This document shows, in pieces, positions 1 through 9,484 of a stretch of 64,000 bases of DNA. A program made the translations under genes and the position numbers. The stretch is from Azolla caroliniana (taxonomy: Eukaryota > Polypodiophyta). The stretch is taken from NCBI GenBank assembly GCA_043228905.1, contig JBHGNT010000014.1:3720001-3784000 (forward strand), read 5' to 3'. Every line of letters begins with the position of its first letter. Within the stretch, counting starts at the first letter, position 1. The notes beneath the pieces are model-generated. The model was given only the letters and a program-made list of their open reading frames with translations, was not told the DNA's origin and did not search any database.

Positions 1-104
1 TTATTTTAGTTACGTATTTATCTTATTGTAGACTTTTAATGTGAAGCTTTCGTACTTCACGACATCCACCCCCTCTAGACTTGCACATCCTCCGGCATGT
101 GCCA
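1..104. other. No gene seen; flank of gypsy fragment X
   Basis: AT-rich sequence beyond the C-terminus of the minus-strand gypsy integrase fragment. It probably belongs to the 3' untranslated part of that element. No LTR end could be placed. Confidence 0.4.
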
Positions 105-340
105 CTATCTTTCATCTTCATGTTGATCTATTGGACGAGGTTCAAGCTCAAACCTTTTCTTAAATACTTTTATCCTCTTTCCAGCTACCACGTTTAGGAT
201 TAGTGTCCCATCCAATTCACTAAGCTTATAAGTCAAGTTATCATATACTTTTCTTACTATATAAGGCCCAAAACATCTTTCAGCAAACTTGCGGACGGTG
301 CTATGTTGATTATCTAAACTGCTATCATACACGAGCACCC
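105..340 (-). pseudogene. Ty3/gypsy element X, integrase C-terminal fragment
   Basis: The minus-strand frame encodes the C-terminal tail of a gypsy integrase: a segment reading KFAERCFGPYIVRKV, matching the GPY/F-type module that follows the DDE core, then a charged tail ending at a TAG at 105-107. The frame is cut at 340 by copia element A and resumes at 6380. The halves are separated by exactly one copy of the duplicated target caccc, so this was one coding region before A inserted. The other half (6380-7526) carries the catalytic core. Confidence 0.8.
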
Positions 341-956
341 TGTTGGGATTACGGTCCCTTTCGGATGGGATGGTCGGATATCGGAGATGAATGCCGACAA
401 GCCCGGTTTCGGTTTCGGAACCGGATGATGAAGACCCCGGCTTCGGAGCCGGATGACGAATGTACCCGGAGCGAGATCCGGATGCGGGGACATATCTGTG
501 AATATGTTTGCCAAGGGCCCTTGAGGCTATAGTTGTAAATAGCCCCAAAGTCATATGTGTATAAATATGACTTAGGGCAAACAGTTTGAATGCTGCTGAT
601 CATTTTTCTGTTTTTCCACTCAAGAGGAGTGAAGAGGGAGCAGCCGTGAGAGAGAGAGAGAGAGAGATAGAGCGTGAGAGAGGAAGAGGACGACGCCTCT
701 TTGTATTTCCGCCTCCTGTGGCGAGGACAGCGAGCTCAAGGTCGTCGCCTTGCAGCTCGCCATTGTATACTTCTCTGTATAGTGTTGGTTTGGAGTCTTG
801 TACTCCCGTGGTTTTTCCCATCTAGGGTTTTCCACGTTAATCCCTGTGTGTTCGCGTTTTGTTTCTCTTTGTGGTTCCTATTTTCTGCTCCATTGATTCG
901 TGCTTACTCGGTTGTGGCCGAGCGGTGAAGGTGAATCGAAGCGTTGATTCCCAACA
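341..956 (+). repeat. 5' LTR of copia A (616 bp)
   Basis: Bounded by TGTTGGGA and TCCCAACA. It contains a CCGG-rich minisatellite-like part (about 400-480), a TATA box (TATAAATA, 560-567), and a GA microsatellite (about 647-669) downstream of the TATA box, in the presumed transcribed part. It matches the 3' LTR almost perfectly. Confidence 0.95.
490..571 (+). promoter_or_regulatory. Copia A LTR core promoter with three short dyads
   Basis: Three successive inverted repeats: ACATAT/ATATGT (490-495, 502-507), GGCTAT/ATAGCC (525-530, 539-544) and GTCATAT/ATATGAC (550-556, 565-571). The last encloses the TATA box. A perfect 10-bp palindrome AAGGGCCCTT lies at 513-522. The dyads recur in copia B (12.5 and 24.1 kb) and copia C (18.6 and 23.4 kb). 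That this is the core promoter is inferred from the TATA box and its place in U3. Confidence 0.6.
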
Positions 957-959
957 AAC

Positions 960-971
960 TGGTATCAGAGC
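960..971 (+). other. Primer binding site of copia A
   Basis: TGGTATCAGAGC lies three bases after the LTR end. It matches the 3' end of initiator tRNA-Met, the usual primer of plant copia elements. Confidence 0.9.
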
Positions 972-986
972 GAACTGCTGCAGAAA

Positions 987-3482
987 ATGGAAGGCGGCGG
1001 CAGCGGGCAGCCGGGGATGATGGTGCTGAATGCGCAGAATTACGCCGACTGGAAGATCAAGATGGAGGATCTTCTGATTGTTCGGGACCTGTACGAACCG
1101 ATTGACAGGTCGGAAATACCGAAAGGGGTACTTGAGTCGGAATGGAGGCTTCTGAACCGGAAAGCCGTTGCAACCATTCGGCAATACGTCGACGTGAGCG
1201 TTCTACAACATGTGGCGAACGACACCAACGCATATGAGATGTGGCGGAAGCTGTCGGGCCTCTATGAGAGGAAGAATGCGTTGAACCGGACCTCCCTGAT
1301 GAGGAAGATAGTGAATCTCAAGTACCGGGACGGCGAGAGTATGGTGGAACACGTAAGCACGTTCATGGGATTCGTGAATCAGCTTGCGGCGATCAAGTTC
1401 CCGTTGGAGGATGCAATGCAAGCCATCATCCTGATGTGTACATTGCCGGAAAGCTGGGAGAACTTGGTGGTGACTCTCAGCACCTCCTGCACAGAAGATA
1501 ACTTGTCCTTACAAACGGTAAAGACAAGTATTTTGAACGAAGAAGCGCGTCGGAGAGATAAAGAACCGGCCTCCGACCCGAAGGCGCTGCTTACCGAATC
1601 GGATCGGGGAAGACAATGGAACCGGAGTCCGCAAAGACGGGAGAAGTCGGGGACCCGGTCGCAGTCAAGAGGAAGGCCCACATGCTTCCACTGTGGGAAG
1701 CCGGGGCATTTCCGAAAGAATTGTCGGCATTACCGAAAAGACAACGGAGCCGACGACACCGATTCGAAGAAGTCACCGGAGAGAAACGGTGCATACCGGG
1801 GAGCCACGGACCGGAGAGGTTCGGATCGGCGAGGGCAGGACCGGAAAGGAACGACGGCACTCGCGGCAAGTGAGGAAGAAATCATGCTCATCACCGAAGA
1901 AGGTGAACTAAACATTGCCGGCGATGAGACGACCTGGGTGGTCGATTCCGGAGCATCGTTCCACCTGACCCCGGAGAGAAGATACTTCTCATCCTACACA
2001 GCCGGTGAGCATGGCTGTGTTCGGATGGGAAATGAAGGTACATGCCGGATTGCCGGCATAGGAGACGTGTGGTTGACAACCCCGACCGGATGCAAAATGC
2101 TGCTGAAGGATGTCCGACACGTTCCAGAGGTTCGATTGAACCTGATTTCGGCCGGGAGGCTAGACGATGAAGGCTACACAGGTAGCATCCGGAACGGCGT
2201 AATGAAGTTCAGCAAGGGGAGCCTGATAGTGGCTCGGGCCCGGAAAGACAACACACTGTACCTGATGAATGCCCGGTTGTGTCCGGAAGAGTTGAACGTG
2301 GCAGCCGACACTGCCGGTGAGCTGTGGCACAAGAGACTGTGCCACATGAGTGAGAAGGGGATGAAGAGGCTTGCAGAAGACAACCTTATCCCAGTGAAGC
2401 ATGTGCACCTGGAGAAGTGCACCGATTGCCTGGCCGGTAAGCAGAACCGAACCTCCTTCCACTCAAGGCCACCGACGAGACGTAGCGCACCATTGGAGTT
2501 GGTGCACACTGATGTGTGTCAGGTAGAAACGAAGTCACATGGCGGAGCCCAGTACTTCGTAACATTCATCGATGATCATAGCCGAAAACTGTGGACGGCA
2601 CCGATGAAGACAAAGGACCAAGTGTTGTCCGTCTTCAAAGAACTCCACGCGAGAGTGGAAAGGGAATCCGGCAAGAAGCTGAAAGCGATACGAGCGGATA
2701 ACGGAGGAGAATACCGGGGGCAGTTCGCGGAGTACTGTCGCTCGAAGGGAATCCGGCTCGAGTTTACTGTGCCGAAGACGCCGGAACTGAACGGGCTGGC
2801 CGAGAGGATGAACCGGACCATAATGGAGAGGGTCCGGAGTATGCTGGTGCATGCGAAATTACCCAAGGGGTTTTGGGCTGAGGCAATGTCGACGGCGACA
2901 TACGTGATAAACAGATCACCCTCAGTACCTTTGGACGGAGACACGCCGCAGAGAGTGTGGACCGGTAGGGAAGTGTCCTACCGGCATCTGAAGGTGTTCG
3001 GGTGTCTCGCATATGTGCATGTGGCTAAGGACCGGAGAGGAAAGCTAGATCCAAAGACCCGGCCATGTATATTCCTCGGTTACGGCAATGACGAGTTCGG
3101 CTACCGAGTATGGGACCCGATCGACAAGAAGATATTCCGGAGTCGTGATATCATCTTCATGGAGAACAAGACACTCGCCGACTGGGAGTCGGAGAAGAAG
3201 ATGAAGAGCTCCAAGTCGACCGGTGAGGATCAACTCTACGAGGAGCAGTCCCGACCGGCAAGGGACCGGCTAGCACTCGAGGATCCGGCCGAAGACGGTG
3301 AAGAAACAGAACCGGCCGAAGAAGATGAAAATGATACCGGAACCGGCCCCGATCCCGAAATGGATTCGGATGAAGAAGAATCGGAAGAACTGGTTACCGA
3401 AGCTCCGGAACGGAGATATCCTCTAAGAGAGAGAAGGGCCCCCCCCCCCGGAGATTTCCGGAACCAGAGCACGTGCTGCTAA
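987..3482 (+). CDS. Copia A gag-protease-integrase polyprotein (frameshifted end)
   Basis: 831 codons from an ATG 16 bases after the primer binding site. Order: UBN2-type gag (about 1-220); a CCHC knuckle CFHCGKPGHFRKNC (from nt 1683); retropepsin with VVDSGAS (about nt 1938); GAG-pre-integrase with H-H-C-C residues (about nt 2320-2440); integrase core with D (VHTD, about 2510), D (RADNGGEY) and E (NGLAERMNR) all present; then an acidic linker. The frame is lost at a run of 11 C (3439-3449) where copies B and C have six C, so the last residues are out-of-frame and the stop at 3480-3482 is artefactual. The natural product is a single gag-pol running on into the next frame. Confidence 0.9.
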   Translation: MEGGGSGQPGMMVLNAQNYADWKIKMEDLLIVRDLYEPIDRSEIPKGVLESEWRLLNRKAVATIRQYVDVSVLQHVANDTNAYEMWRKLSGLYERKNALNRTSLMRKIVNLKYRDGESMVEHVSTFMGFVNQLAAIKFPLEDAMQAIILMCTLPESWENLVVTLSTSCTEDNLSLQTVKTSILNEEARRRDKEPASDPKALLTESDRGRQWNRSPQRREKSGTRSQSRGRPTCFHCGKPGHFRKNCRHYRKDNGADDTDSKKSPERNGAYRGATDRRGSDRRGQDRKGTTALAASEEEIMLITEEGELNIAGDETTWVVDSGASFHLTPERRYFSSYTAGEHGCVRMGNEGTCRIAGIGDVWLTTPTGCKMLLKDVRHVPEVRLNLISAGRLDDEGYTGSIRNGVMKFSKGSLIVARARKDNTLYLMNARLCPEELNVAADTAGELWHKRLCHMSEKGMKRLAEDNLIPVKHVHLEKCTDCLAGKQNRTSFHSRPPTRRSAPLELVHTDVCQVETKSHGGAQYFVTFIDDHSRKLWTAPMKTKDQVLSVFKELHARVERESGKKLKAIRADNGGEYRGQFAEYCRSKGIRLEFTVPKTPELNGLAERMNRTIMERVRSMLVHAKLPKGFWAEAMSTATYVINRSPSVPLDGDTPQRVWTGREVSYRHLKVFGCLAYVHVAKDRRGKLDPKTRPCIFLGYGNDEFGYRVWDPIDKKIFRSRDIIFMENKTLADWESEKKMKSSKSTGEDQLYEEQSRPARDRLALEDPAEDGEETEPAEEDENDTGTGPDPEMDSDEEESEELVTEAPERRYPLRERRAPPPGDFRNQSTCC

Positions 3483-4810
3483 CCGACGAGGGGGAGCCGG
3501 AGAGCTTTGAAGAAGCAAAGCATGACACCCAGAGCCGCAGGTGGTTGAGTGCCATGCAGGACGAGATGGATTCCCTGCATGAGAACCACACATATGAACT
3601 TGTGGAGTTGCCGAAAGGAAAGCGGGCACTTCGAAACAAGTGGGTGTTCAAGCTGAAACCGGGAGATGCCGGAAACCCCCCGAGATACAAAGCCAGGATC
3701 GTGGTGAAGGGGTTTCAGCAGAAGAAGGGCGTCGACTTCGACGAGATATTTGCCCCGGTAGTGAAGATGACCTCCATCCGGACAGTGCTGAGCATAGCGG
3801 CAAGCATGGACCTCGAGGTAGAACAGATGGATGTGAAGACGGCATTCCTTCACGATGACCTCGAAGAAGAGATCTACATGCAGCAACCGGAAGGATTCAA
3901 GAAGAAAGGGAAGGAGCACCTGGTATGCCGGTTGAAGAAGAGCCTTTACGGACTGAAGCAGGCTCCCCGGCAATGGTACCGGAAATTCGACTCCTTCATG
4001 ACCAACGAAGGGTACCTCAAAACGCAGTCCGACCACTGCGTGTTTGTGAAGAAGTTCGAAGGAGGAGACTTTTTAACACTCCTCTTGTACGTGGACGACA
4101 TGTTGATCGTCGGACGGGACCAGGTCAGGATACGGATGCTGAAGAAGGCTCTTCACCGAACCTTCTCAATGAAGGACCTGGGTCCGGCGAGACAAATACT
4201 AGGGATGCACATCATCCGGGACCGGAGCAAGAAGCAGTTGTGGCTGTCACAGGAAAAGTACGTGACAAAGGTGCTTGAACGGTTCAACATGTCGGAAGCA
4301 AGACCGGTCGGATCGACCCTCCCGGCAAACTGCAAGCTGTCCAACAAGCAAAGTCCCAAGACAAAGGCTGAAAAGGAGGATATGATGAAAGTGCCGTATG
4401 CCTCAACCGTCGGGAGCTTGATGTACGCCATGGTGTGTACGAGACCGGACATAGGATATGCAGTCGGAGTGGTGAGCCGGTACATGAGCAATCCCGGCAA
4501 AGAGCATTGGAACGCAGCCAAGTGGATACTCCGATACCTGAAGGGCACGGCAAACGTGTGCCTCCGATTCGGCTCCGGTAAGCCCGAACTCGACGGCTTT
4601 ACCGATTCGGATATGTCGGCTGATGCAGATACCAGTCGGTCCACATCAGGTTATGTGATGACGTATGCAGGGGGAGCGGTTTCATGGCAGTCGAGGCTGC
4701 AGAAGACGATCGCGTTGTCAACCACGGAGGCGGAGTACATGGCGGCTGTTGAAGCCGGCAAGGAAATAATATGGATGAAGGACTTCATTAGAGAGCTCGG
4801 TATCCGATAG
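3473..4810 (+). CDS. Copia A reverse transcriptase and RNase H (premature stop)
   Basis: Continuation of pol after the C-tract frameshift. The reverse transcriptase has the copia catalytic motif YVDDMLIVG (about nt 4088-4114) and the upstream VKTAFLH motif. RNase H follows, with the TDSD motif and the STTEAEYMA helix. Translation is cut by TAG at 4808-4810, where copia B and C have CAG (Gln), i.e. one C-to-T change. The natural protein would run another 84 codons. Confidence 0.9.
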   Translation: MLLTDEGEPESFEEAKHDTQSRRWLSAMQDEMDSLHENHTYELVELPKGKRALRNKWVFKLKPGDAGNPPRYKARIVVKGFQQKKGVDFDEIFAPVVKMTSIRTVLSIAASMDLEVEQMDVKTAFLHDDLEEEIYMQQPEGFKKKGKEHLVCRLKKSLYGLKQAPRQWYRKFDSFMTNEGYLKTQSDHCVFVKKFEGGDFLTLLLYVDDMLIVGRDQVRIRMLKKALHRTFSMKDLGPARQILGMHIIRDRSKKQLWLSQEKYVTKVLERFNMSEARPVGSTLPANCKLSNKQSPKTKAEKEDMMKVPYASTVGSLMYAMVCTRPDIGYAVGVVSRYMSNPGKEHWNAAKWILRYLKGTANVCLRFGSGKPELDGFTDSDMSADADTSRSTSGYVMTYAGGAVSWQSRLQKTIALSTTEAEYMAAVEAGKEIIWMKDFIRELGIR

Positions 4811-5065
4811 GAGGAGTACCGACTCTACTGCGACAGTCAGAGTGCAATCCACCTTGCGAAGAACGCGGCCTATCACTCCCGGACGAAGCACATCCAGCGA
4901 AGATATCACTGGATCCGGGAAAGGATAGAAGACAAGGAGTTCGTGCTGACGAAGGTCCACACGGACGAGAACGGGTCTGATATGCTGACCAAGGTGCTCA
5001 CACCCGACAAGCTGGAAGCATGCCGGAAGAGGATCGGACTGGAGAGACATCCCATGCCGAAGTGA
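4811..5065 (+). pseudogene. Copia A RNase H C-terminus after premature stop
   Basis: The same frame continues with conserved RNase H residues (LYCDSQSAIHLAKN and the SRTKHI segment) to a natural TGA at 5063-5065, which touches the polypurine tract. It cannot be translated without read-through of the upstream TAG. Confidence 0.85.
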
Positions 5066-5075
5066 AGGGGGAGCT
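5064..5075 (+). other. Polypurine tract of copia A
   Basis: The purine-rich run GAAGGGGGAGCT lies immediately before the 3' LTR. Copia B has nearly the same tract, and copia C a diverged one. Confidence 0.85.
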
Positions 5076-6379
5076 TGTTGGGATTACGGTCCCTTTCGGA
5101 TGGGATGGTCGGATATCGGAGATGAATGCCGACAAGCCCGGTTTCGGTTTCGGAACCGGATGATGAAGACCCCGGCTTTGGAGCCGGATGACGAATGTAC
5201 CCGGAGCGAGATCCGGATGCGGGGACATATCTGTGAATATGTTTGCCAAGGGCCCTTGAGGCTATAGTTGTAAATAGCCCCAAAGTCATATGTGTATAAA
5301 TATGACTTAGGGCAAATAGTTTGAATGCTGCTGATCATTTTTCTATTTTTCCACTCAAGAGGAGTGAAGAGGGAGCAGCCGTGAGAGAGAGAGAGAGAGA
5401 GATAGAGCGTGAGAGAGGAAGAGGACGACGCCTCTTTGTATTTCCGCCTCCTGTGGCGAGGACAGCGAGCTCAAGGTCGTCGCCTTGCAGCTCGCCATTG
5501 TATACTTCTCTGTATAGTGTTGGTTTGGAGTCTTGTACTCCCGTGGTTTTTCCCATCTAGGGTTTTCCACGTTAATCCCTGTGTGTTCGCGTTGTCGTGA
5601 AGATTTTCGTCCATGGGCGGAAAACCGAGCGAAGCAAGCAAACCCGCGATGTGCAACGTTGCACATCAACATGTTGTATTTCTATTTATCGATAGTGATA
5701 AGTATGGTGCTAGAAATGCACCTTAGGATTTGTAAAGTGTAAAGGTGATGTGCTTTTGCGCGCACATCCACGTGAGAGAGAGAGATAGGTACGTGGTAGT
5801 TCGTGTAGAGGTGGGAGTTAAGACCCATCCTTCCCACCTCCCCTAAAATCAAGGGAAATATCCCCATTGATTGAAAGGGGATATTTTGTAGCACCCTTTT
5901 GTAAACGGTCTTCTCTCCTTGTGCTATAAAAGGAGAGGAAGAGCACCATTGTGGGGGTTGCCTTATTTTGAGTGTGAGTGAGGTATACCATTTCGTTTTA
6001 GGGTTAGGGTTTCGTTTAGGGTTTCTTTTCTTCTTCGTCGGATTAGGGTTTCGGGTTTATCATAGTCGTTCGGTGCGGCCTACGCGGCCGCCATTTTGTA
6101 ATCGGTTTTCGGTTCTAATATATCTTGTTGAGCATTTGGCCTCCATCTTCCTCTTGTTCATTCTTCCTCTTCTTGTGCTAAGCTCCATTCCGAAGTCCTA
6201 TTCCTTCTCCCCTTCTCCTTAGTCCGAGACCCCCGTGGTTCCGCCCTTCTCCACGCACGCGCGTAACAACGCGACAGCGTTTTGTTTCTCTTTGTGGTTC
6301 CTATTTTCTGCTCCATTGATTCGTGCTTACTCGGTTGTGGCCGAGCGGTGAAGGTGAATCGAAGCGTTGATTCCCAACA
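5076..6379 (+). repeat. 3' LTR of copia A, interrupted (1304 bp)
   Basis: Identical in layout to the 5' LTR except for a 684-bp insertion plus a 4-bp duplication. The LTR parts are 5076-5592 and 6277-6379. It ends TCCCAACA and is followed by the target duplication caccc. Confidence 0.93.
5593..6276. mobile_element. Solo LTR inside the 3' LTR of copia A
   Basis: A 684-bp insertion beginning TGTCGTG and ending CGCGACA, flanked by gcgt (5589-5592 and 6277-6280). The undisturbed 5' LTR shows the empty site. It contains a TATA box (CTATAAAAGG, about 5921), three degenerate AGGGTT telo-box-like motifs (about 5999-6052) and no coding capacity, so it is read as a solo LTR. The duplication can be read as 4 bp (element TG..CA) or 5 bp (gcgtt). 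The parent family is not known. It is the youngest event in this part of the window. Confidence 0.8.
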
Positions 6380-7526
6380 CACCCAATCTCCTTCGTCTAT
6401 TTTCTTAGGTCGAATTCTATGAGTTTTATCAAAAAGGATTTTATTCTTTAATCGAGCCTCCTTCAATCGTTGGGCTGCTATTTCTATATCTCAGGTCGAC
6501 GCTCTAATTGTTGAATCCACAAAGCAAGTAATTCTTCTCTGCTCACCTCTTCTATCCATGGAATAGATATCCATGACATAATTGATTCTTCTATCGGCAT
6601 GATGGGCTTTTGGCCAACTATCAATTCAGCTGGCATGTATCCTGTTACTGAACTATGAGTTGTTCGATCCGCCCATAGTGCATAAGGTAGCATGCGTGGC
6701 CAATCTCTTATTTTACCTTTACAGCTTTTCACGATCGCCTTAACTATTGGGCTATGTCCTCTTTCAATCTTTCCATTGGCTTCTGGATTATACGCAGTTG
6801 TAAGTGATAATTTGACCCCTATTCGGCTGAAGAATTCTCTAGCTTCATCAGAGTCGAGTTCTCCTCTATCTGCAATTATTTTACCAACACACTCGTAGCG
6901 ACATATTACATCTTCTAACAAAAATTTACATACAGCTCTAGTTGTTTTTTGTCGTAGTGGTCTTCCTTCTACTTGGTTTGTAAGGTCTTCTCTTGCTAGT
7001 ACTAAATATCGCATTTGACCTTCCCCAAGTGTCATTGTCACTAAATCAACCATCCATTTATAATGCATTGATGATGAATATGTTGGTTTTAGCTCATCTC
7101 GATACCGGATAGTTGAATACCTCTGGCAAACCTCACAGGTTTCCACAAATTTCGTTACATCTTTATACATATGTGGCCACCAATACTTTTCTTTCAACTT
7201 CATAAATGTCGCCCATATGCCTCTTATGTCCTGCCCACAAACTATCATGGAATTCATTAATTAATTTTCTCTTAATGTCATCCTTACAAATGACTCGAAG
7301 AGGATTTTCGGTTGGCCTTTTTGGACGCCTCCATAAATGCCCTTCATGTAAAAAAAACTTGAATGCTCGTCTTCGAAATTCATTTAATTGTTTCTTTGAC
7401 CATGATGGGCTGGCTTCTTGAGTCTTTAGAAAATTTCCTATTTCTAACCATTGACCTTCATACTCTGTGTCTTTGAACATTATACTTACATCTTGAAAAA
7501 AGCCTGTATCTAGCAACCGCTTTGAT
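6380..7526 (-). pseudogene. Ty3/gypsy element X, integrase zinc domain and catalytic core
   Basis: Minus-strand integrase. An H2C2 zinc-binding region (HDSLWAGH and CEVCQR, about 7090-7290) is broken by one frameshift near 7215. The core retains D (WMVDLVTM), D (IIADRGELD) and E (NGKIERGHS). A linker (GYMPAELIVGQKPIMP) then runs to the copia A insertion. It continues at 105-340. It is unlike the E1 and E2 integrases in this window, so it is a separate gypsy lineage. Its upstream end (about 7,513-7,526) abuts a PPR pseudogene, and no gag, protease or reverse transcriptase is present. Confidence 0.85.
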
Positions 7527-7612
7527 CAACATGTATGCTAATGGTGGTATTCTTTTGAAAGCACAAAAACTACTCGGAAAGTTGCCAATCTGAAACATTA
7601 TATCGTGGAATG
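7513..7612 (+). pseudogene. PPR pseudogene, left fragment
   Basis: The plus-strand frame reads [12 protein letters not shown], then a TGA-interrupted LGKLPI/NIISWN, the two halves of a PLS-type PPR repeat. It is cut by an actin-derived segment and appears to resume at 8149 with GYAQEG, the natural continuation of the motif. It resembles repeats of the intact PPR gene at 56.9-59.5 kb. Confidence 0.7.
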
Positions 7613-8018
7613 GCTTCCAGATGGACAAGTGATAACTATAGGTGCAGAGCGATTTCGATGTCCAAAAGTATTATTTCAGCCATCTCTCATCAGCATGGAG
7701 GCTGCAAATATCCATGAAACTACATACAACTCTAGCATGAAGTGTGATGTGGATATCCGGAAAGACCTCAATGGTAATGTTGTGCTCAGTGGAGGATCCA
7801 CTATGTTTCCTTGCATTTCTGATAGACTGAGCAAGGAGATAACGACACTTGCATCTAGTTGTATGAAAATCAAAGTAGTGGCACCACCTGAAACAAAATA
7901 TAGTGTCTAGATTCGAGGCTCTATTTTTGCAACTCTCGGCATATCTCAATAGATGTGGATAGCAAAATCAGAATATGAGGAGTTTGGGCCCTTAATTGTT
8001 CATTGGAAGTGTTTTTAG
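7613..8018 (+). pseudogene. Actin processed pseudogene (C-terminal third)
   Basis: A clear actin match from [10 protein letters not shown] through [16 protein letters not shown], the GGSTMFP segment and the [10 protein letters not shown] segment to the terminal KCF and a TAG at 8016-8018. Two in-frame TAGs occur, where actin has Trp (after YSV) and Gln (before MWI). Plant actin genes usually have an intron next to that Gln, but here the flanking codons are contiguous, which supports a processed, cDNA-derived copy. The N-terminal two thirds are missing. About 130 bp of likely 3' UTR with a TTG repeat follows, with no poly-A tail. Confidence 0.85.
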
Positions 8019-8148
8019 GTCCTTCTCTCCTCATGAATGGATGGATGGATTTATGGTTGGCATTAGCATTGTTTTGTTGTTGTTGTTGTTTTGACCGAAC
8101 TAGCCATGGATTTGAGTTGTACACGAGGGTTCCTTTTCGTTAATTTCA

Positions 8149-8690
8149 GGTTATGCACAAGAAGGCCGAGTTTATGAAGCTTTAAAATGCTTCGAAACAG
8201 GGTATACTCAGCAAGGGCATGACCATGGAGCATTAAATTGTTTAAAACAAATATAAAATGAGGGTCTTTCAAACAAATTCATGATCAAATTCGGAGCCGA
8301 AACGTCATAGAGAAGGATATTGTGTTTGGTAACGCTTTAGTTTATATGTATGATAAATGTGGAATGCTTGACAAAGCCCAAAAAGCACTCGAAGACCATT
8401 CTAATTGCAATGTCATCACATGGTCTGCAATAAATTCTGGATATGCTTGAGAAAGCTTCATCTTCGAGATGTGGTATGCTTGAGAAAGCAACAAAAGTAC
8501 TGGAAGAGCTTCATCTTCGAGATGTGATTGCTTGGTCAGCTCTTATTGCTAGCCATGCTCAACAAAGACAAGGACATGAAGCCTTGAAGTGTCTCAAAAC
8601 ACATGGAAAGGCAAGGCTTATCTCTTGACAGGATAACTTTATTATGTGTGTTGAGTGCATGTGCTCACTCTGGGCTCATTTATCAAACTC
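8149..8690 (+). pseudogene. PPR pseudogene, right fragment
   Basis: Fragments of PLS-type repeats in shifting frames: GYAQEGRVYEALKCFETG, then VFGNALVYMYDKCG with NVITWSA, then LRDVIAWSALIASHAQ and VLSACAHSG. Stops and frameshifts separate them. A 30-bp segment (LEKA.. to ..LHLRDV) is duplicated near 8447-8525. No E or DYW domain is visible. Confidence 0.75.
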
Positions 8691-9484
8691 AACTTTTGCA
8701 TTTTTAATGATTTTATAATACTAGGGCGGATCTTTTATTTTATTTTTAAAACTTTTGGTGAAGAACCTAGCTTAATGATGTTGCAGAGGCTTTGACTACA
8801 AACAACAACAACAATGCTTTTTGTCAATGTAGTATCCTTGAGCCACTTTAACCTCTCTTCTACCACCGGTGGTTGAGCTCCAACATAAGAATAAGAGGTT
8901 GAAAAAGGAGTGATCCAACTCCACACTCGCATTCACTCTCTCATAAACCCTAACCTCTCAAGAAGAAAGATGAAAAACGATAACAAGAAACCCTAAAAAA
9001 TCAAAAAATATTACCTCAAAACTGCTTCACAACATCGAACTCCTTAATCTCCCAAAAAATGGAGCCCTAAATGAGCTCACTTCACTCTTTTTATAAAGAG
9101 AAAGTGCCACTAATCCCATTTAATGCTCGGTTACCTCTTTTACAAAGAATATGTAAAAGGATAACCCCTTAACACAATAACCAAAACTCAACCTCTACAC
9201 CTCTTCCTTCACAATCCATGGTCTCAACCACTAGGCTAATGGCTTTTTTTTATTATGTTAAATTTATTCATTTTTATTATGTTAAATTTACATTTTTGTG
9301 GCTATGCTTCTTTACCCCTTTTATCTATTTCTACCTTTGGATCTGCCACATCCTAACAATGTGTTGTTCTTTTGCCACATATAACAGTTCTCGATAACAT
9401 GCTAGGTCAATCACAATTTGAGTGGGGTCACCCATTATAAATGTGTTAGGAGCTTGGTTGGGGTTCTTGTTAGTGTACTTGTTA
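8691..9484. other. No gene seen; AT-rich, likely old LTR remnant
   Basis: No coding signal on either strand. Short TATA-like and CCTAACCTCT/AAACCCTA motifs (about 8945-9000) and LTR-like composition suggest decayed retroelement DNA, but no terminal repeats or target duplications were found. Confidence 0.3.

Larger units (their letters stand above)
341..6379 (+). mobile_element. Ty1/copia retrotransposon A, full length, young
   Basis: A complete copia element: LTRs starting TGTTGGGA and ending TCCCAACA, an initiator-tRNA-Met type primer binding site, gag, protease, integrase, reverse transcriptase and RNase H in copia order, a polypurine tract, and a 5-bp target duplication caccc (336-340 and 6380-6384). 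After removing a 684-bp insertion and its 4-bp duplication from the 3' LTR, both LTRs are 616 bp. By eye they differ at three positions, all transitions, so insertion was recent. Two lesions make it non-autonomous: a C-tract frameshift near 3439-3449 and a TAG at 4808-4810. It sits inside gypsy fragment X. Confidence 0.95.

Noticed and set aside
5999-6052. Interstitial telomere (AGGGTTAGGGTTT-like)
   Set aside because: Only three degenerate motifs, inside a solo LTR. They are more likely telo-box-type promoter elements.
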